A stretch of DNA of 32,102 nt, from contig JBPCKZ010000097.1 in NCBI GenBank assembly GCA_051003795.1, forward strand, positions 1-32,102. Reading direction: 5' to 3'. Positions 23,302 to 31,230 of this stretch are shown one piece after another. The translations under genes were made by a program, and so were the position numbers. Under the pieces are notes generated by a model. That model was given only the letters and a program-made list of their open reading frames with translations, was not told the origin of the DNA and made no database searches. Every line of letters starts with the position of its first letter. Position 1 is the stretch's first letter. This stretch comes from JALYXS01 sp051003795 (GTDB lineage: Bacteria > Acidobacteriota > Terriglobia > Bryobacterales > Bryobacteraceae).

Positions 23302-24567
23302 ATGTTTAAACTATTCGCGCTTCTCGCATTGGCCGCCCTGCCGGGGATTTCCGCCGGCAAGATGGCCGCTCCCGAATTGATCGATCTCGCGGGGCACGCC
23401 CCGAATTCGCCCGCGTTCCGCCAGGCGATTACAGACACGTTCCCCGAAGCCGATCTCAAGAAAGGCATTGCGGTACTGGGCCAGGGACCCGATTTTATCT
23501 GGGCAATCGATTCGGCGAGCAAGCCCTCACTCTTCGTGGACGGCGCCGCCGGACCGTCGATGAAGCAGATCCAGGGCGCCAATCTCTGGTTCGCCACGGG
23601 GAAACTCAAGACCGGCATGCCCCATACTTTTTACTACCCGGTGGACGGCAACCGCTTTGGCGGTAGCTACGACCTGCCGGCATACGGCCCGGAATCCTAT
23701 GCCAAGCCCGGTGTCCCGCAAGGAACGCTTTCCGAAAAGATGGTGCACGCCAGCAAAATTTACGATGGGATGACGAGCGATTATTGGATCTACGTACCGG
23801 CGCAATACGATCCGAAGACACCCGCCGCGCTGATGGTGTGGCAAGATGGACCGACTTACAACCAGCGCGACGGCGGCAGGACGCGCATTCTCGACGCGGT
23901 AGACAACCTGATCCATGAAAAGAAAATTCCGGTGATGATCCAGGTGTTTATCGCGCCCGGAAAGATACGCGAGAAAGCCATGCGCAGCATTGAATACGAC
24001 ACCGTGAACGACACTTATGCTCGCTTTCTCCGGGACGAGCTTCTAGTGGAAGTTCAAAAGAAATACAGCCTGCGGAACGACGGTTACAGCCGCGGGATTA
24101 CGGGCCTTTCTTCGGGCGGCATCTGCGCGTTCAACGTGGCGTGGCAGCAGCCCGATCAGTTCAGCCGGGTGCTTTCATGGATCGGCAGTTTCACCAGTAT
24201 TCAATGGAAACCGGGAGTGATCGACGGCGGAAATGTTTACCCCAACAAAATCCGTAAAGAGGCCAAGCGGAACATTCGCGTGTGGCTGCAGGATGGCTCG
24301 GAGGATCTCGAAAACAATCACGGAAGCTGGCCGCTTCAAAATATCCAGATGGCGAATTCGCTCAAGCTGATGAATTACGATTTTCATCTGAGCTTCGGGC
24401 ACGGGACGCACAACCCGGCGCACGGGAGCGCGCAATTTCCCGAGGAAATGGCCTGGCTGTGGAGGGATTACGATCCGGCGAAGCGCGAGCAAACCTACGA
24501 GATGGAACCGGCGGAGAGGGCGAAGCGCTTATTCCGGGTGAACATTTACAACCGGGATCATGAGTAA
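23302..24567 (+). CDS. Secreted esterase of the Fes/esterase D alpha/beta-hydrolase type
   Basis: 421 residues from ATG 23302, with signal peptide MFKLFALLALAALPGISAG. An N-terminal beta-rich domain (about 50-125; DFIWAIDSASKPSLF, HTFYYPVDG) resembles the early-set/CBM48-like domain of enterochelin esterases. The alpha/beta-hydrolase part follows: YWIYVPAQYDPKTPAALMVW, nucleophile elbow GLSSGG (Ser270), an acid in LQDGSEDLE (Asp331 or Asp335) and His370 in GHGTHN. Family members cut siderophore or cinnamoyl/sugar esters; here the substrate cannot be told, and feruloyl or acetyl-xylan esters are as likely as siderophores. Convergent with the manC-like gene (10-base gap). Confidence 0.88.
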   Translation: MFKLFALLALAALPGISAGKMAAPELIDLAGHAPNSPAFRQAITDTFPEADLKKGIAVLGQGPDFIWAIDSASKPSLFVDGAAGPSMKQIQGANLWFATGKLKTGMPHTFYYPVDGNRFGGSYDLPAYGPESYAKPGVPQGTLSEKMVHASKIYDGMTSDYWIYVPAQYDPKTPAALMVWQDGPTYNQRDGGRTRILDAVDNLIHEKKIPVMIQVFIAPGKIREKAMRSIEYDTVNDTYARFLRDELLVEVQKKYSLRNDGYSRGITGLSSGGICAFNVAWQQPDQFSRVLSWIGSFTSIQWKPGVIDGGNVYPNKIRKEAKRNIRVWLQDGSEDLENNHGSWPLQNIQMANSLKLMNYDFHLSFGHGTHNPAHGSAQFPEEMAWLWRDYDPAKREQTYEMEPAERAKRLFRVNIYNRDHE

Positions 24568-24577
24568 TGCAAGCGAG

Positions 24578-25657
24578 CTACAACAAATCCTCGCGCCCGT
24601 TGTTTTCGAGCAGCTTAACGATCTCGCCGACCTGCTGCGCGCGGCTTCGATCCGCAATCAGCAGTGCGTCCGGCGTATCGACCACGATCAAATCCTTCAC
24701 TCCGAGCAGCGCGACCAGTTTCTTCCCCGCGTCGATGTAGTTGCCCCGGCTTTCGGAAGATATTAACTCCGACCGGGATGCGTTCTCATCCGAATCGCGC
24801 GGCAGCAGTTCGTAGACGGCATCCCAGCTCCCCACGTCGTTCCATCCAATGTCGGCGCACGCCATCCCGGCGACATTTTGCGCGCGCTCCAGGACGGCAT
24901 AATCGATCGAAATATCCGGGCACAGCGGAAAAACTTTCTCGAGCGCCGACGCGAACCGGCTGTCGTTGAAAGCGGGCAAGCCGGCGAGGTGCGCGGCGGT
25001 TTCCGGCAAATGCCTGGCGAGTTCCGCCAGCAATACATCGGCGCGCCAGAAAAACATCCCGGCATTCCAGTAGTAATTCCCGGACTGAACGTACTTCCTA
25101 GCAGTCTCCAAATTAGGCTTTTCCTTGAACGCGCGGACAGGTTGAACGCCCGCCGCGCCTGGCAACGTCCCGCAAGCGAATTCGATGTAGCCGTAACCCG
25201 TTTCCGGCCAGCGCGGTTGAATTCCCAGCACGGCGATTTGCCCCGCTTCGGCGGCCGCAAACGCCGGACGCAGCATTTCCAAATAGAGGTCCGGTTTCAA
25301 AATGACGTGGTCCGCGGGAAAAACGCCCATCACCGCGTTCGCATCGATCGATTGCAGAATGTGCGCCGCGAGACCGATGGCGGGCGCGGTGTTCCGCTGT
25401 TGGGGTTCGGCCAGAATCTGGCGCTCCGGAACTTCCGGCAACTGGCGCACGACCTCGTCGCGCAGATAATCGTTGGTCAGAATCCACAACCGCTCGGCGG
25501 GGATCAGCGGAATCAGGCGGTCAACCGTTGCCTGAATCAGCGAGCGCACGCCAACCACGTTTAGAACCTGTTTTGCGTGCCGGCGGCGGCTGCGCGGCCA
25601 GAAGCGGGTACCCCGCCCTCCGGCCAGAATAAGGCCGTGGTAATGGGATTCGGGCAT
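24578..25657 (-). CDS. manC: Mannose-1-phosphate guanylyltransferase
   Basis: Makes GDP-mannose from mannose-1-phosphate and GTP in the cytoplasm, for exopolysaccharide, O-antigen or glycosylation. 359 residues from ATG 25657, the length of single-function enzymes (no phosphomannose isomerase domain). Motifs: HGLILAGGRGTRFWPRSR (nucleotide loop), EPQQRNTAPAIGLAA, PADHVI, GYGYIEF, FKEKPN, SGNYYWNAGMFFW, and WNDVGSWDAVYELLP near the C-terminus. It lies three bases after the signal peptidase gene on the same strand, so they are co-transcribed. Confidence 0.92.
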   Translation of the reverse strand: MPESHYHGLILAGGRGTRFWPRSRRRHAKQVLNVVGVRSLIQATVDRLIPLIPAERLWILTNDYLRDEVVRQLPEVPERQILAEPQQRNTAPAIGLAAHILQSIDANAVMGVFPADHVILKPDLYLEMLRPAFAAAEAGQIAVLGIQPRWPETGYGYIEFACGTLPGAAGVQPVRAFKEKPNLETARKYVQSGNYYWNAGMFFWRADVLLAELARHLPETAAHLAGLPAFNDSRFASALEKVFPLCPDISIDYAVLERAQNVAGMACADIGWNDVGSWDAVYELLPRDSDENASRSELISSESRGNYIDAGKKLVALLGVKDLIVVDTPDALLIADRSRAQQVGEIVKLLENNGREDLL

Positions 25658-25660
25658 CCG

Positions 25661-26461
25661 CTACTGAACGGGATAACCGTGGACCAAATTAAGCGTCCGG
25701 TTCCAACGCGTCTTCGTAAAGAAGTGCAGGGCGAGATCCTTGATGTGATCGACGCCGATGGTGGGATCGGCGAGCTGCTCGGTGGGCGCATCGTACGACC
25801 AGTAGATGATCAGCGGCTTGCCGATAATGTTTTCGCGCGGAACGAATCCCCAATAGCGGCTGTCGAGCGACGAGTCGCGGTTGTCGCCCATGGCGAAAAA
25901 ACGATCCGGTGGAACCACGACCTCCCCGTTCTTCACGTCCTTTTCGAGCATGACCTGAGCCGGCGGATACAGCGGCACATTGGGATCGCCCGGAAAATTA
26001 TCGCGGTAGGAATCGATGTATTCGGTCTTGTGAACCACGTACGGCTCATTCAACATCTTGCCGTTAAGGAACAGCTTCTTGTTCTGCACGCGGATGTGGT
26101 CGCCCGGAACGCCCATGCAGCGTTTCACGAAGGTCTGGCGGATATCGATGGGATACCGGAACACGATAATGTCGCCGCGCTTCACGTCCTCGTAAGGCAG
26201 GATGTGCTTCGAGATCGTTCCGCCCGGCGCGTAAGCCAGTTTGTCGACGAGCAAGTGATCGCCGACCAGCAACGTATCTTCCATCGAGCCGGTGGGGATC
26301 ACAAAAGCCTGAACCAGCGTGGTGGTGCCAAACAGCAGCAGAATAAAGGTGACGACCCACTCGGCGATCACGCCCCGCGCCATATCGCGATGAACGGGAG
26401 GCGCTTCGTCATTAACGGGATTAACGCGTTTTTCGGCTACGCCGATATTTTCTCGGGCCAC
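25661..26461 (-). CDS. lepB: Signal peptidase I
   Basis: Membrane serine protease that removes signal peptides on the outer face of the inner membrane. With GTG 26461 the protein has 266 residues and a short cytoplasmic tail; ATG 26383 (MARGVIAEWVV) is the alternative, and a longer frame upstream runs into the divergent gene and is unlikely. One membrane helix (VIAEWVVTFILLLFGTTTLV) precedes box B, PTGSMEDTLLVGDHLLVDKL, with Ser59, and the Lys general base in FVKRCMGVPGDHI (Lys113). C-terminal box E, FAMGDNRDSSLDSRYWGFV, is present. The order lepB then manC with three bases between suggests a shared transcript; the divergent small transporter pair starts 51 bases away. Confidence 0.92.
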   Translation of the reverse strand: MARENIGVAEKRVNPVNDEAPPVHRDMARGVIAEWVVTFILLLFGTTTLVQAFVIPTGSMEDTLLVGDHLLVDKLAYAPGGTISKHILPYEDVKRGDIIVFRYPIDIRQTFVKRCMGVPGDHIRVQNKKLFLNGKMLNEPYVVHKTEYIDSYRDNFPGDPNVPLYPPAQVMLEKDVKNGEVVVPPDRFFAMGDNRDSSLDSRYWGFVPRENIIGKPLIIYWSYDAPTEQLADPTIGVDHIKDLALHFFTKTRWNRTLNLVHGYPVQ

Positions 26462-26512
26462 AGAGCACCATTGTATCGAAACTACTGCTATGCTGTTAAG
26501 ACTCCAGGGTTC

Positions 26513-26941
26513 ATGACCAGTTCCGCGCCGTCTTTGGATAAAAAAGCAGTTTCCGATCCGGAGCGACGGCAATTCACGCGCGGCCAGTCGATCGCGCTCG
26601 TATTCTGCTGCACCATCCTCGGCGCGGCGGCGCAAATTTTCATGAAGACCGGCGTGAACCAGCTAGATCACCTGGATCCTATTCGCATCGTCACGAACCT
26701 TCCTTTACTGGCCGGCTACTGTTTGTATGGAATCAACACGCTTCTCTTGATGTTGGCGCTGCGCGATGGCGAGCTGTCCGTTCTCTACCCGATAATCGCT
26801 CTCAGCTACGTTTGGGTAGCGATCCTATCCATCTACTTTTTTGAGGACAGGCTGAACCCGTGGAAGATAGCCGGGATCTTCGTGATCGTCGCGGGCGTGA
26901 CCATTCTTGGCCGGAGCGGCAGAGAGAGCGCGGAAAAGTGA
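26513..26941 (+). CDS. Small four-helix membrane protein, SMR/EamA-half type (subunit 1)
   Basis: 142 residues from ATG 26513. A charged N-terminus of about 25 residues is followed by four helices: SIALVFCCTILGAAAQIFMK, IVTNLPLLAGYCLYGINTLL, LSVLYPIIALSYVWVAILSI and WKIAGIFVIVAGVTILG. The 'GELSVLYPIxxLSYVW' segment is typical of SMR and ArnE/ArnF-like proteins. Its stop overlaps the start of a second, similar protein as GTGA, so the two probably form a heterodimer. ArnE/F-type pairs move undecaprenyl-linked aminoarabinose across the membrane; polyamine or drug export is the other option. No sugar-transfer genes adjoin, so the substrate is open. Confidence 0.82.
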   Translation: MTSSAPSLDKKAVSDPERRQFTRGQSIALVFCCTILGAAAQIFMKTGVNQLDHLDPIRIVTNLPLLAGYCLYGINTLLLMLALRDGELSVLYPIIALSYVWVAILSIYFFEDRLNPWKIAGIFVIVAGVTILGRSGRESAEK

Positions 26942-27288
26942 AAACCCCGGCGAGTTCGATGTTCTTGGTGATCTTCGCTTCGTTGATTGGGTCCTTTGGC
27001 GCCGTCTTCTTGAAGCTGGGCGCGGAGAAGTTGCGGCACGGGATTCGAAACTTAATCAGCCTTCAAGCATTCACGGGTGTCGTGCTGTTTCTCATCTCTT
27101 CGTTCTTCTTCGGGATGGGAATCAAGCACGGTGAACTCTCGGTTCTGTATCCAATGGTTTCGCTCTCTTATGTGTTTACGATGATCTGGTCTCGCGTGTT
27201 CTTCAAGGAGCCGGTAACCACGCCGAAGTATGTGGCGCTTGGATTGATTTTGACGGGAACCTGGCTCATGAACGTCAGCGGGCAGTAG
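26938..27288 (+). CDS. Small four-helix membrane protein, SMR/EamA-half type (subunit 2)
   Basis: 116 residues from GTG 26938, which overlaps the previous stop (GTGA). Four helices: MFLVIFASLIGSFGAVFLKL, FTGVVLFLISSFFFGMGI, LSVLYPMVSLSYVFTMIWS and YVALGLILTGTWLMNVSG. The middle 'GELSVLYPMVSLSYVF' mirrors that of subunit 1, so the pair arose by duplication. The family works as dimers of such four-helix units; an unequal pair suggests fixed opposite orientation. No promoter is seen between the two genes. Confidence 0.82.
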   Translation: MKTPASSMFLVIFASLIGSFGAVFLKLGAEKLRHGIRNLISLQAFTGVVLFLISSFFFGMGIKHGELSVLYPMVSLSYVFTMIWSRVFFKEPVTTPKYVALGLILTGTWLMNVSGQ

Positions 27289-27511
27289 CGACTCGTATTG
27301 GCAGTCGTCTCAACCACCGCCCACGCCCGTGCCGCAATTGCTTAATAACACTTTATAAACCAACGGAGCGTCCGGCTCGTAAATCAACCTGTGCGGGTAA
27401 TAAAATGCTCCCGCTCTTATGTGATAATCAGCGCTTATACCGAGGGGAATAGTTGGCGAATAGCAGAACTTTGGGGTAGGCTATGGGGTTGCTCTTTTTC
27501 GGGCCAAACTT
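27289..27511 (+). other. AT-rich region upstream of the sigma-54-type element
   Basis: About 220 bases without a convincing gene, more AT-rich than the neighbours. A 65-codon frame (27391-27588) runs through the promoter and hairpins described next and is not supported. A short inverted repeat GCGGG...CCCGC (about 27396-27417) is visible. The stretch is where activator binding sites for a sigma-54 promoter would be expected. Confidence 0.4.
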
Positions 27512-27527
27512 TGGCACTAATCGTGCT
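27512..27527 (+). promoter_or_regulatory. Sigma-54 type -24/-12 promoter
   Basis: TGGCAC (27512-27517), then GTGCT (27523-27527): GG and GC are exactly ten bases apart (GG 27513-27514, GC 27525-27526), matching TGGCAC-N5-TTGCW with one mismatch in the -12 box. Transcription should begin near 27538. Sigma-54 needs an activator; none is encoded in the window. Confidence 0.55.
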
Positions 27528-27537
27528 TACAATGTGT

Positions 27538-27610
27538 GCCATGCGCGGCCCAATATTAAAAACGAAGCAGAACCGCGCGGAATCTTAGCAAGTATCGCTA
27601 AGATTTTTTG
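27538..27610 (+). ncRNA. Candidate small structured RNA or terminated leader
   Basis: From the predicted sigma-54 start the RNA would hold two stems. The first is GCGCGG (27543-27548) with CCGCGC (27573-27578), enclosing an A-rich 24-base loop. The second is the terminator hairpin at 27581-27605 followed by a T-run. Together they make a compact RNA of about 70 bases with almost no unpaired sequence between stems. It could be a free small RNA, or a leader of the DksA/TraR gene controlled by readthrough. Prediction from sequence only. Confidence 0.45.
27581..27609 (+). terminator. Intrinsic terminator/attenuator before the DksA-like gene
   Basis: AATCTTAGC (27581-27589), seven-base loop, GCTAAGATT (27597-27605) is a perfect nine-pair stem running straight into T-residues (27604-27609). 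It lies about 75 bases before the ATG of the zinc-finger gene, so transcription from upstream would stop here unless antitermination occurs. Confidence 0.65.
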
Positions 27611-27685
27611 AAACTTTCATGGCAGATCGACGTCTTATACAGGGATTAATTAAAAACGCAATTTTGGCCGAAGAGGGAGATAGAC

Positions 27686-28069
27686 ATGAGCAAGACTGAA
27701 CTGGAAAAATTTAAGGCAATACTCGAAGCGAAGCAATCGGAACTGGCGTACTCGCTGCGGAATCGGGACGACATCGCTATCGAAAAAACGCCGGACGCGC
27801 TCGATGAAGTGCAGCTGGCAGGCGAACGTGAGTTAGCCATCCGCAATCTCGACCGGGAATCGATTCTGCTGAGGCATGTGCGGGGCGCTCTCGCCCGTAT
27901 CGCGGACGGAAGCTACGGCACGTGTTTGCACTGCGACGAAGAGATCAGCCTGAAACGGTTGAACGCCGTTCCGCAGGCCGCATATTGCATCAAATGCCAG
28001 GAAGCCGCCGACCGTCATGAATTCGAAGCGGCGGAGACCCTCGAAGGCCTTCTCGCGAGCGCCGCTTGA
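27686..28069 (+). CDS. DksA/TraR-type zinc-finger protein
   Basis: 127 residues from ATG 27686, with GAGGGAG seven bases upstream. A coiled N-terminal half (ELEKFKAILEAKQSEL; DALDEVQLAGERELAIRNLD) is followed by a four-Cys zinc finger: Cys80, Cys83, Cys101 and Cys104 in YGTCLHCDEEISLKRLNAV through YCIKCQE. This is the DksA/TraR plan: the coiled coil enters the secondary channel of RNA polymerase and shifts promoter choice, with ppGpp in DksA itself. The family's two acidic tip residues are only partly matched (DALDE). The preceding terminator and sigma-54 element suggest its expression is tightly controlled. Convergent with the FUSC gene. Confidence 0.9.
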   Translation: MSKTELEKFKAILEAKQSELAYSLRNRDDIAIEKTPDALDEVQLAGERELAIRNLDRESILLRHVRGALARIADGSYGTCLHCDEEISLKRLNAVPQAAYCIKCQEAADRHEFEAAETLEGLLASAA

Positions 28070-28082
28070 TTCGAGTCTGAGC

Positions 28083-28112
28083 GGGCCGGGAGTGTCCTTA
28101 GCACCCCGGCCC
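28083..28112. terminator. GC-rich hairpin between convergent genes
   Basis: GGGCCGGG (28083-28090) and CCCGGCCC (28105-28112) pair perfectly, with an inner GTG/CAC extension. It lies 13 bases after the DksA-like stop and 19 bases from the end of the convergent FUSC gene, so it can serve both strands; neither side has a clear T-run. Confidence 0.55.
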
Positions 28113-28131
28113 CGGCCTGTTCAGAGTTTAG

Positions 28132-30303
28132 CTACCTCGTCGGCTCTTCTTCCACCCACCCGCAGATTTGCTCCCCCAGCGTATTTACGCTATTGGTCAA
28201 ACGGTCTGTTTCAACATTTACCAAATCGTGGCTTTCGGTGGGTGAATCCCCGGACTTGATTAGCTGGCGATGCGATTCCCGCAGGGCCGGAAGATCGCCG
28301 GGCAAAATCTTCGATCCGCGCAATTTCGCTCCCAGAAAGTACAAGGTCCGTTCCACGTCGTTTACGAATTGCCGGAAAGCCCCGCGCGCTGGAACCGGCT
28401 CGCGGTTTGACAGACCGGCCTCAAGCGCCATGAATGAATGGACCACCCGGTGGGAACTCGCGAGCATGGAGGACAACTCCTCCAACGCCGCCGCGGAAGC
28501 GCCCGGCTCGGCGGCCAATCGGTCGACCGCCGCTTCCAGATTGGAACGCGCGAGCCGTCCCGCTTGGCGGGTACGGTTCCGCTCCTTTTCGAAAGATCCG
28601 GCAGGGTCAAGATAACCCTGGCACACGGCGCGGAAGTAATCTCGATACGCATCGAGTAATAAAGCCAGCGTTTCCTGGATGTGGGTTCGTTCCCATGTGG
28701 GCCAGAGCCAATAGGCGAGCAAGGCAAGCGCGCCTCCCACCGCCGTGTTCAGCGCCCGCGCGGCAATTACCTGGTTCGGAGCAACTCCGCTCAAAGCCAC
28801 CAGTAGCACCACCAGGGCACTGACGGCGGTAACGAAAACTCCGTAGTTGGCCGGTCCAAAGCAGCGCACCACAAAAAATGAAACTCCGATCAGCGCGATT
28901 TGAGTCGCCGTCGAGAGCGGCAGCGCGTGGAAGAGGACGGTCGCGATCGCCAGGCCGCCGAATGTACCCGCGAGGCGCAAGACGCCCCGGCTGAAGGTTG
29001 CCGTGAAATCGGGCTTCAACACGATCGCGATAGTCATCGGCAGCCAATACGATCTGCGCCAGTCGAGGCTGCGCCCCAGCGTATCGCCCACCGCGAGGCA
29101 GGCTGCCAGGCGGATAGCGTGGCGACATGCCGCCGATTCGAGCGTAAGATTGGCTCGCAGGGTAGCGATTCTGCCGCTCACCTGGAGAGTCCAAGGCTGC
29201 CGCGATTCGCGTTCCTCGAAAGCGTCGCTCCCCGCGGGCGTTGAATGGGAGGCCAACTCCGCCGCTGAACGAAGCTGCCCGCCGATCGCATCCATCTGGA
29301 AACGGGCATCCGCAATCATGGCGGCGGCCGGGGCGGAGCTTGTGACCATCCGGCGCCAGCGCTCCACGATTTCGTCCAATTCGCTCAATCGATCCGGCTC
29401 GTTCGTTTCCGGGGAACCCGTACCAAGCGAATTCGCGATCCCGCCAAGGAGGGTGGAACAGATGGATAGAAAACGATCCAGGATCTCGGCCGTGCGCTCG
29501 CCATCCGCCTCCCGTTCGATGCGCCGGCGAAGACGGGCCAGGATCAGCATGCTCAGGCGAACCCGCTCAGCCTGGTTGAGGAGTGAGCGGTACCGATCGG
29601 CGGTAACGCTGTGATCGCCTCCCAGGCCGGTTACCGCATTTTGCGCTTCGGTGGTTTGCGTACTGGCCGGAGGAGCCTCCGAGCGGCGGACGGTCAATGC
29701 CGCCGCGCGGGAAAGTTCCAAATAAAGGTTTCCGAGGGCGCGGCGTTCGGGCCGGTACCGGCGCACGGGCCAGAGCGCCAAAGCGAGCGCCGTTTGGAGC
29801 AACCCGCCCGCGAACGCAAGCAGCCCCGCGCATGCCGCGCGTTCTGGCGCCAAGGGTTGCGCCGAGAATACGACCAGCGTTACCAGGCTTACCACTCCGA
29901 TGTCCGCCGCCTTCGTCCCGATCGCAACCAGCATGCCCGACGCGAAAGCCCAGCCGGCGGCCAGCGCCACCGCAAGCACGCCGTTCCGCGCGGAAACCGC
30001 GCCTACAAAAACGGCCACCGCGACGATGGCGCTCGAGGCGAGCATTCGCCTGCCGCGCTCCCGGTAGGAATCGCCGCCATCCGAAAAAGAGACGTTCAGC
30101 GCCCCCGTGCTAACGATTAGCCCGGGCCCCATATTGCCCGCGGCCACGCCGGCAATCAGGGGGAATAAAATGCCGATCGAGTTCCGCAGCGCCAGCCATG
30201 GCGCGATCTTACTCGCGTCAAAGCGGGTGATGGCGCGCCAGAGAGCGCTAGCGGAGCTTGGCGATGGTGAGTCGGCCGCGGAAACCGGCTCGGTAGCGTC
30301 CAT
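28132..30303 (-). CDS. FUSC-family (YccS/AaeB-like) inner-membrane protein
   Basis: 723 residues from ATG 30303, the usual length for this family. Two blocks of about five membrane helices are separated by a large cytoplasmic helical region: block one about 40-185 (IGILFPLIAGVAAGNMGPGL, GWAFASGMLVAIGTKAAD) and block two about 390-530 (WRRSYWLPMTIAIVLKPDFT, ATFSRGVLRLAGTFGGLAIA, GVAPNQVIAARALNTAVGGA). 'YWLPMTIAIVLKPDF' is the signature of the FUSC domain. Family members are linked to efflux of aromatic acids or to unknown envelope roles; the substrate is not predictable here. Six bases after the small exported-protein gene, it is the likely last gene of the CHAT-sigma transcript. Confidence 0.88.
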   Translation of the reverse strand: MDATEPVSAADSPSPSSASALWRAITRFDASKIAPWLALRNSIGILFPLIAGVAAGNMGPGLIVSTGALNVSFSDGGDSYRERGRRMLASSAIVAVAVFVGAVSARNGVLAVALAAGWAFASGMLVAIGTKAADIGVVSLVTLVVFSAQPLAPERAACAGLLAFAGGLLQTALALALWPVRRYRPERRALGNLYLELSRAAALTVRRSEAPPASTQTTEAQNAVTGLGGDHSVTADRYRSLLNQAERVRLSMLILARLRRRIEREADGERTAEILDRFLSICSTLLGGIANSLGTGSPETNEPDRLSELDEIVERWRRMVTSSAPAAAMIADARFQMDAIGGQLRSAAELASHSTPAGSDAFEERESRQPWTLQVSGRIATLRANLTLESAACRHAIRLAACLAVGDTLGRSLDWRRSYWLPMTIAIVLKPDFTATFSRGVLRLAGTFGGLAIATVLFHALPLSTATQIALIGVSFFVVRCFGPANYGVFVTAVSALVVLLVALSGVAPNQVIAARALNTAVGGALALLAYWLWPTWERTHIQETLALLLDAYRDYFRAVCQGYLDPAGSFEKERNRTRQAGRLARSNLEAAVDRLAAEPGASAAALEELSSMLASSHRVVHSFMALEAGLSNREPVPARGAFRQFVNDVERTLYFLGAKLRGSKILPGDLPALRESHRQLIKSGDSPTESHDLVNVETDRLTNSVNTLGEQICGWVEEEPTR

Positions 30304-30309
30304 CGGACG

Positions 30310-30519
30310 CTAGCCGTGCTGTCGCGCTATTTGCGATTTGGAATAGCGCTTGGCCTTCGCGCTCCCAGTTGGCTTGAATTTCTTGGACTTGATCTGCTTC
30401 GCGCGGGGGGTTACGTTTTGGTGGGAAGCCGCGTTTTGCGACTTAGAAGAGCGCAGCTTTTTTGCCTCGACCGGCGCCAGCCACAACACGCCGGCCAAGG
30501 CCAACACGATACATCGCAT
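30310..30519 (-). CDS. Small exported lysine-rich protein
   Basis: 69 residues from ATG 30519. MRCIVLALAGVLWLAPVEA is a clean signal peptide ending in VEA, and the mature part (KKLRSSKSQNAASHQNVTPR, KQIKSKKFKPTG) is strongly basic, Ser/Lys/Gln-rich and probably disordered. No family is recognised. It may bind nucleic acid, envelope polymers or lipopolysaccharide outside the inner membrane. It sits 33 bases after the anti-sigma gene and six before FUSC on the same strand, so it is probably part of that operon. Confidence 0.6.
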   Translation of the reverse strand: MRCIVLALAGVLWLAPVEAKKLRSSKSQNAASHQNVTPRAKQIKSKKFKPTGSAKAKRYSKSQIARQHG

Positions 30520-30552
30520 TACTTGATCCTACAGCTTTAACGCGCGCGCGTT

Positions 30553-31230
30553 CTATCGCACGCGCAAGCCAAACTCACGCACCTGCTCGCTTCCGGTTTC
30601 GTTCGCGAATATCCGCACGAAGTACGGTCCTGCTCCTAGCGGCTTCGGTACGGCGGCGCGCAAAACCTGGTCCGGCGAGTCCGATGCCGCGATGCCCTCC
30701 CGCACGGGCTTGCCCCTTTGGTCCACAATCCGCCAACGGTAGCGGGAGGCCGCCGGGAGGCCGCGTCCATCGAGCAGCAACATGAGAGGACGGTTCGCGA
30801 CAGAGTTCCCGGCTTCCCCCTTCATGGCTTCGAGCCGGACGGTCGCGAACTCTTCGGAAAGCGTCGTCGCGCCCGGCCGCGGCCACTGCGTGGAAATTCC
30901 AACGACCAGCGCAACAATCGCTAGCGCCCCCGCAAACGCCGGCGCGGATGCCCATGTGGGCGTCCATGTGGATACCCATGTGGGCGTCCGCAAGCCGCCG
31001 ATCCGGTCTTGCAGCCGGTCCCACATGGATTGCGATGCGGGCGCGTTGCGAAGCGCCGTCAGACTGCGCCGCATCGCGTGAATATAGATATCGGTTTCGT
31101 CCAGCCTCAGTTGGCAAGGATGGCAAATCAGAAGGTGTTCCTCGAAGGTCTCGAGCTCGCCGCCACTCAATCGGTCCATGGCGTATTGTTCGAAGCGGTC
31201 GTCGTTAACATGGCACATTTCTTGGGACAT
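30553..31230 (-). CDS. Zinc-finger anti-sigma factor (zf-HC2) with exported C-terminus
   Basis: 225 residues from ATG 31230, chosen for the GGAGGAAGG eight bases upstream; the earlier ATG at 31305 lacks such a site. Residues 1-45 carry the anti-sigma zinc finger (ERFEQYAMDRL...EEHLLICHPCQLRLD, with the His-x3-Cys-x2-Cys signature). A short linker contains the repeated WT/TPTW segments. One membrane helix follows (PAFAGALAIVALVVGIS, about 117-133), then an extracytoplasmic domain of about 85 residues with a beta-rich look (RYRWRIVDQRGKPVREG, GPYFVRIF). It would hold the ECF sigma factor, encoded 99 bases upstream, at the membrane until a signal releases it. Confidence 0.85.
   Translation of the reverse strand: MSQEMCHVNDDRFEQYAMDRLSGGELETFEEHLLICHPCQLRLDETDIYIHAMRRSLTALRNAPASQSMWDRLQDRIGGLRTPTWVSTWTPTWASAPAFAGALAIVALVVGISTQWPRPGATTLSEEFATVRLEAMKGEAGNSVANRPLMLLLDGRGLPAASRYRWRIVDQRGKPVREGIAASDSPDQVLRAAVPKPLGAGPYFVRIFANETGSEQVREFGLRVR
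30951..30989 (-). repeat. 24-base in-frame direct repeat in the anti-sigma linker
   Basis: CCCATGTGGGCGTCC occurs at 30951-30965 and again at 30975-30989, 24 bases (8 codons) apart, with a related copy between (CCATGTGGATA). On the minus strand it encodes a TPTW/STW series (TPTWVSTWTPTWAS) just before the membrane helix. It could expand or contract by slippage without breaking the frame. Confidence 0.6.

Noticed and set aside
27391..27588. 65-codon frame upstream of the DksA-like gene
   Set aside because: It runs through the -24/-12 element and the first hairpin, has no ribosome binding site and no protein-like composition.
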